From NCBI RefSeq assembly GCF_010731675.1, contig NZ_AP022584.1:5022001-5086000 (forward strand): a DNA stretch of 64,000 nucleotides, written 5' to 3'. The notes under the pieces were generated by a model that saw only the letters and a list, made by a program, of their open reading frames with translations, was not told the origin of the DNA and made no database searches. Position 1 is the stretch's first letter; each line of letters begins with the position of its first letter. This DNA comes from Mycobacterium marseillense. Its GTDB lineage: Bacteria > Actinomycetota > Actinomycetes > Mycobacteriales > Mycobacteriaceae. Positions 60,596 to 64,000 of the stretch are shown in pieces. A program made the translations under genes and the position numbers.

Positions 60596-61210
60596 TCAAT
60601 CGGTGGGCGGGCGCGACGGCCGCGGCGGGATCACGGTGTCGACGATGAGCGCCAGCTCCCGCCGGTTCGGCGGCGAGCCGTTCAGCAGGAAGTGCTGATT
60701 GATCAACGCCGACCCGATGCGGGCGGTCAGCGGCGTGACCGCCGTTGGATCGAGGTCACCGTCGTCCACGGCGGCTTGCAGGATCGATTCCATGATTTTC
60801 AGCCGCGGCAGTACCACGGCGTCGGCGAAGATGGCCCGCATCTCAGGTTCGTGCAACAGCTGATGGATGACGTCGAGACCGGGAAAGCCGGTCTTTCCGG
60901 CCAGCAGGTCACGTTGGGCCGTGAACATCGCTAGCAGGTTCTCCCGGGCCGAACGGCCGGAACGCAGCTCGGGCAGCGGCGGCAGCGCGAAAACCAAAGC
61001 GGCGTGCACCAGCTCGCACTTGGTGTCCCAGCGCCGGTAGAGCGCGGCCTTGCCGGTCTGAGCCCGCGCCGCGATGCCCTCCATGGTCAGGCTCCCGTAC
61101 CCGACTTCGGTCAGCTCGGCCAGGGTGGCCTCGTAGAGGGCGCGTTCGAGGACCTCACCGCGCCGGCGGCTTCGGCTGCCGGTCTGGTCTGCGTCCGTGA
61201 GCTGAGGCAC
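60596..61210 (-). CDS. TetR family regulator (Rv1167c-like)
   Basis: A 204-residue repressor. The helix-turn-helix is SLTMEGIAARAQTGKAALYR (about residues 40-59). The ligand domain resembles the TetR_C 'AefR/YcfQ' type (LPPLPELRSGRSARENLLAM, IGSALINQHFLLNG). GTG 61210 is chosen for family length; the frame extends to 61483. It is convergent with lpqW (9 nt between stops) and divergent from DUF421. Rv1167c is recalled at this position. Regulon unknown. Confidence 0.87.
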   Translation of the reverse strand: MPQLTDADQTGSRSRRRGEVLERALYEATLAELTEVGYGSLTMEGIAARAQTGKAALYRRWDTKCELVHAALVFALPPLPELRSGRSARENLLAMFTAQRDLLAGKTGFPGLDVIHQLLHEPEMRAIFADAVVLPRLKIMESILQAAVDDGDLDPTAVTPLTARIGSALINQHFLLNGSPPNRRELALIVDTVIPPRPSRPPTD

Positions 61211-61522
61211 CCTCTGATAGTAGCCGTCCGCGTTCCTATCTCGCTGAGAAGATTCCCTAACTCCGTTACGGATGACGGCGCCCGGCCGTCCGGCGTCGCT
61301 GATTCTGACCGGCCTGACCCTGACGCCGGCTACTGCGGGGCAAATAGCGCAGCAACGACCGCTTAACCCTGGCTGCACCGATGCAGCGGAATAATTGTGA
61401 GTGCTGCTTGTGTCGACGTACCGATCTTGTCGCTGCTCGCATGGAGACGCATATCTGCATGACGAGTTCTGCTGATACGTCATGGCGTGGCCGCCGAACC
61501 ATCAACCGCCAAGGAGACGTCA

Positions 61523-62053
61523 ATGTTCTACCTGATCGGCCAGTACGAACAACTCGGTTGGACGGCGCTGAAAACCGTCTTGCTATTCATCGTCGCAGTT
61601 ATCGGTCTTCGTGTGTCACGACGGCGAATGTTGGCCGAGCTCAATGTATTTGACTTTGTGGTGGCGGTGGCGATCGGCGCCATCATAGGCCGTACGGCGA
61701 CATCGGTGACAACCTCCTTCGCCACCGGCGCAGTCGCGCTGATCACGCTGTTCACGGCGCATCGGATTGTCGCCGAGCTGCATCGGCGTGGCTGGTTAGG
61801 TGAGTTGTTGATCCGTAAACCGCTGATCCTGCTGGCGAACGGGCGCTTGCAGCCGAAGGCTCTGCGAACGGCCGGCTTGGCCGATCACGATGTGTACCGA
61901 CTCCTGCGCCAAGCAGGTGAAAGCGACGTCGAGGATCTGCAGTATGTCCTGTTCGAGGAGCGTGGCGAGGTCACGATCGTGCGAGCCGGCGCGCCATACG
62001 GAGAGGCGATGCGAGTTGGTCTCGCCCACGCCGGAGTCGATGACCGTCAATGA
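61523..62053 (+). CDS. DUF421 / YetF-like membrane protein
   Basis: A 176-residue protein with three hydrophobic segments at about residues 15-33, 42-60 and 65-85, and a soluble C-terminal YcaP/YetF-type domain (LLIRKPLILLANGRLQPKAL, VEDLQYVLFEERGEVTIVR). The family is common in Bacillus spore and general bacterial membranes; function unknown. AAGGAG lies 7 nt before ATG 61523. In M. tuberculosis I recall PPE17 and PE11 between Rv1167c and mshB; here this gene stands instead. The preceding 311 nt hold only a small hairpin (GCTGCA/TGCAGC, 61372-61387). Confidence 0.85.
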   Translation: MFYLIGQYEQLGWTALKTVLLFIVAVIGLRVSRRRMLAELNVFDFVVAVAIGAIIGRTATSVTTSFATGAVALITLFTAHRIVAELHRRGWLGELLIRKPLILLANGRLQPKALRTAGLADHDVYRLLRQAGESDVEDLQYVLFEERGEVTIVRAGAPYGEAMRVGLAHAGVDDRQ

Positions 62054-62188
62054 CGATCGATCGCCGGCAGGAGGCGTTGGTGACTTCCCGGCAACGTGAC
62101 GCAACTCCTGGACGCCGGCGATTAAGAAACGGCGCCGGTCACTAACCTGAGCGCCATGACCATCGCCGCTGCCGGTAGGGTGCCGTCC

Positions 62189-63103
62189 ATGCCTGAGACG
62201 CCGCGGCTGTTGTTCGTCCACGCACATCCCGACGACGAAAGCCTCGGCACCGGCGCCACCATCGCCCACTACGCCGCCCGCGGCGCGGACGTCCGCGTCG
62301 TCACGTGCACGCTCGGCGAGGAGGGCGAGGTGATCGGCGATCGGTGGGCCGAACTCGCCGTCGATCGCGCCGACCAGCTCGGCGGCTACCGGATCGGCGA
62401 ATTGACCGCCGCGCTGCGGGCGCTGGGGGTCGGTGGACCCCGCTATCTCGGGGGCGCGGGCCGGTGGCGGGATTCGGGCATGCGCGGCACCCCCACGCGG
62501 CACCGGCAACGATTCATCGACGCCGACGAGCGCGAGACCGTCGGCGCGCTGGTGGCCCTGATCCGCGAGCAGCGCCCCCACGTCGTCGTCACCTACGACC
62601 CGGCCGGCGGTTACGGCCATCCCGACCACGTGCACGCGCACACGGTGACCACGGCCGCCGTCGCGGCCGCCGGTTCGTCGGGCGGCGCCTCCGGCTTTCC
62701 GGGCGAGCCGTGGGCGGTGCCGAAGTTCTACTGGTCGGTCTTTTCCACCCAGGCATTCGAGGCCGGCCTGGCCGCGCTGACCCCCGAGGATCTGCGGCCG
62801 GAATGGTCGCTCCCGTCCGAGGAGGAGTTCACGTTCGGATACGACGACGGCGACATCGACGCGGTCGTCGAGACCGGCGCGGACGCCGTGGCCGCCAAGC
62901 GCGCGGCGCTCGCCGCGCACGCCACCCAGGTGGTGGTCGGGCCCACCGGGCGCGCGTGCGCCCTGTCCAACAACGTGGCCCTGCCGATCGTGGGGGACGA
63001 GCACTACGTCCTGGCCGCGGGCGACGCGGGGGAGCGCGACGGGCGTGGCTGGGAGACGGACCTGCTCGCAGGCGTCGATCTCGCCGCCACCCGTACGCGG
63101 TAG
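62189..63103 (+). CDS. mshB: GlcNAc-Ins deacetylase MshB (mycothiol synthesis)
   Basis: A 304-residue zinc deacetylase of the LmbE fold that converts GlcNAc-inositol to GlcN-inositol in mycothiol synthesis. Zinc ligands are His13 and Asp16 in VHAHPDDES, and the third His lies in [11 protein letters not shown]; Asp15 is the general base. [11 protein letters not shown] is a typical MshB block. ATG 62189 matches the start of M. tuberculosis MshB ([17 protein letters not shown]); ATG 62156 would add 11 residues. A hairpin overlaps its stop. Confidence 0.97.
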   Translation: MPETPRLLFVHAHPDDESLGTGATIAHYAARGADVRVVTCTLGEEGEVIGDRWAELAVDRADQLGGYRIGELTAALRALGVGGPRYLGGAGRWRDSGMRGTPTRHRQRFIDADERETVGALVALIREQRPHVVVTYDPAGGYGHPDHVHAHTVTTAAVAAAGSSGGASGFPGEPWAVPKFYWSVFSTQAFEAGLAALTPEDLRPEWSLPSEEEFTFGYDDGDIDAVVETGADAVAAKRAALAAHATQVVVGPTGRACALSNNVALPIVGDEHYVLAAGDAGERDGRGWETDLLAGVDLAATRTR

Positions 63104-63121
63104 GCTGCCAAACAGGCAGCC
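63103..63121 (+). terminator. Hairpin at the mshB stop
   Basis: GGCTGCC (63103-63109) and GGCAGCC (63115-63121) pair around 5 A-rich nt, starting at the last base of the mshB stop codon. It may end mshB transcripts or occlude translation of the next small gene, whose ribosome site follows. Confidence 0.45.
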
Positions 63122-63136
63122 ACGGAAGGAATTCGC

Positions 63137-63244
63137 ATGGACCCCGACCTGGACCCTAATCAGCAGCACTGGCAGGACCGGCTCGACAGCCTGCAGTGGG
63201 TAATCGGCTCGATACTCTCCAACATCGACAGCGTTCCGACCTGA
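63137..63244 (+). CDS. Small protein, 35 residues, between mshB and the membrane gene
   Basis: A 35-residue frame ([20 protein letters not shown], then [15 protein letters not shown]) with a clear ribosome site GGAAGGA about 6 nt before ATG 63137. The sequence is amphipathic and resembles a short helix with a hydrophobic end. It overlaps the start of the downstream membrane protein frame by 49 nt. It could be a genuine miniprotein or a leader that couples translation to the next gene. I do not recognise it. Confidence 0.5.
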   Translation: MDPDLDPNQQHWQDRLDSLQWVIGSILSNIDSVPT

Positions 63245-63657
63245 CCGACACCCAGCCTCGCGTCGCATCCGTTGAAGACGGCGGCGCCACAGACCCCGCG
63301 ATTCGTTTCGTTGTCCTGTCTCTCCTGGCGGTCGATGGGGTTTTGTCCGCACTAGCCGGGGCCCTGCTGCTGCCCTCCTATATCGGGACGGTTCCGTTTC
63401 CTATCAGCGGATTGATTTCCGGGTTGGTCAATGCGGCCCTGGTGTGGGCCGCGGGGCGATGGACCCGCTCGCCCCGGTTGGCGGCGCTGCCGCTGTGGAC
63501 GTGGCTGCTGACGGTGGCGGTGATCAGCATGGGCGGACCGGCCGACGACGTCATCCTGGGTGGTCGCGGCCTGATGGCCTACGGGGCCCTGCTGCTGTTG
63601 GTGTTCGGTGTCGTGCCGCCGGTCTGGGTGCTGTGGCGGCGGGGCCACAGCGGTTGA
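63196..63657 (+). CDS. Small integral membrane protein (Rv1171-like)
   Basis: A 153-residue frame with four hydrophobic segments (starting about residues 37, 62, 95 and 127; [20 protein letters not shown], then [30 protein letters not shown] and [16 protein letters not shown]). The start is unclear. GTG 63196 lies within the upstream miniprotein and has no ribosome site; a CTG at 63241 that overlaps its stop (CTGA) would fit translational coupling. Rv1171 holds this place in M. tuberculosis (recalled). Function unknown. Confidence 0.75.
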   Translation: MGNRLDTLQHRQRSDLTDTQPRVASVEDGGATDPAIRFVVLSLLAVDGVLSALAGALLLPSYIGTVPFPISGLISGLVNAALVWAAGRWTRSPRLAALPLWTWLLTVAVISMGGPADDVILGGRGLMAYGALLLLVFGVVPPVWVLWRRGHSG

Positions 63658-63676
63658 TCACGGACCGCGGTGGGTG

Positions 63677-63696
63677 GACATTTCGGCCGGGATGTC
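63677..63696 (+). terminator. Hairpin after the membrane gene
   Basis: GACAT and ATGTC flank a CGGCCG palindrome (63677-63696), 19 nt after the stop. The core resembles the centre of the long hairpin next to metE. The rest of 63697-63829 shows no gene; I recall PE12 at this place in M. tuberculosis, which is not present here. Confidence 0.35.
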
Positions 63697-63829
63697 GCCC
63701 GCTTGCGCCCGCGGGTGTGGGTCTACTGTTGACTGTTGCCCATACGGGACCCGCCATTGGGTGCCACGATTTCACATGTTGGGACGCACGGATGAAATTC
63801 GATCGTGGGGAAGTTACACGAAGGTGCTG

Positions 63830-64000
63830 TTGACTCCGGGCGAGGAGCCTACCGCTTTGCCTGATCCACAGATTCCGGCGAAGGCCAGTGCGTCGAAGGC
63901 CGATGCGTCGGCGCTGCGACGGGTATTGCGGCGGGCCCGAGATGGCGTTGCACTGAACATCGACGAGGCGGCGGTCGCGATGACCGCGCGTGGTGCGGAT
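63830..64000 (+). CDS. fbiC: FO synthase FbiC, first 57 codons (runs off right edge)
   Basis: FbiC is a two-part radical-SAM enzyme making the deazaflavin FO, the chromophore of F420. Only the N-terminus is present: a variable, Ser/Ala-rich start followed by [19 protein letters not shown], then [12 protein letters not shown], which matches the FbiC start before the first radical-SAM domain. The Cys ligands lie outside the window. TTG 63830 has GAAGG 5 nt upstream; GTG 63824 in the same frame is an alternative. Synteny after mshB fits Rv1173. Confidence 0.88.
   Translation, partial: MTPGEEPTALPDPQIPAKASASKADASALRRVLRRARDGVALNIDEAAVAMTARGAD

Noticed and set aside
63342..63657. Shorter start (TTG near 63342) for the membrane gene
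   Set aside because: It would cut through the first hydrophobic segment and has no ribosome site, so the longer frame is kept despite the unclear start.

Overview
The window is high-GC (about two thirds G+C), has GTG/TTG as well as ATG starts, and carries hallmark mycobacterial genes: mycothiol mshB, PIM mannosyltransferase pimE, lpqW, an MmpL transporter, F420 biosynthesis fbiC and a KstR operator. The gene order from the left edge to the right edge (ppdK ... metE ... FAD reductase, ICMT-like gene, echA, mcr, SDR, mmpL13, methyltransferase, sirtuin, GntR, F420/PPOX protein ... pimE, phhB, mutT2, narGHJI, typA, lpqW, TetR ... mshB ... fbiC) matches my memory of the M. tuberculosis H37Rv stretch Rv1127c-Rv1173. 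There are extra catabolic genes, mmpL13 is unsplit, and I see no PE/PPE genes, so I infer a slow-growing non-tuberculous Mycobacterium (M. avium complex-like). No database search was possible.

Layout. 0-8 kb: the start of ppdK (runs off the left edge), DoxX, a flavin amine oxidase, a small Cys-rich lipoprotein, a divergent K+/H+ antiporter and TrkA-like pair, and a DUF3556 membrane protein behind a perfect KstR-type operator. 8-10.7 kb: metE with its cobalamin riboswitch. 10.7-28.4 kb: an accessory catabolic block. Its core is a tandem (double-domain) TetR regulator of the Mce3R type, a FadE17/FadE18-like acyl-CoA dehydrogenase pair, a nitroreductase, several SDRs, a NorD-like VWA protein with a MoxR/NorQ-like AAA+ ATPase, a cytoplasmic periplasmic-binding-protein homologue, an AveC-family membrane protein, a P450, an aldehyde dehydrogenase, a thiolase and an enoyl-CoA hydratase. 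Five copies of a 14-bp motif (consensus near AACAGATATTTGGT) sit just upstream of five of these genes and nowhere else that I could find. Two gene fossils (SDR and NTF2/SnoaL fragments) lie in the middle.

28.4-37.4 kb: a type III polyketide synthase, an ICMT-like methyltransferase and a flavoprotein in an order resembling the Streptomyces srsABC phenolic-lipid cluster. Then come a CPBP protease flanked by two related NAD(P)-binding proteins, echA, mcr (alpha-methylacyl-CoA racemase) and an SDR. 37.4-49.5 kb: MmpL transporter, methyltransferase, sirtuin, GntR regulator, several small conserved proteins, two Ala/Pro-rich exported proteins, pimE, phhB and mutT2. 49.5-64 kb: the narGHJI respiratory nitrate reductase operon, typA, lpqW, a TetR, a DUF421 protein, mshB, a membrane protein and the first codons of fbiC.

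How it fits together. Lipid and sterol-type catabolism dominates the left half (KstR site, FadE pair, P450, AveC-like, SDRs, thiolase, hydratase, mcr). The VWA/MoxR pair probably acts as a maturation or remodelling chaperone for one of these enzymes, all under one tandem TetR. The right half is mostly conserved housekeeping and envelope functions. I saw no tRNA, rRNA, intact insertion sequence or CRISPR array.
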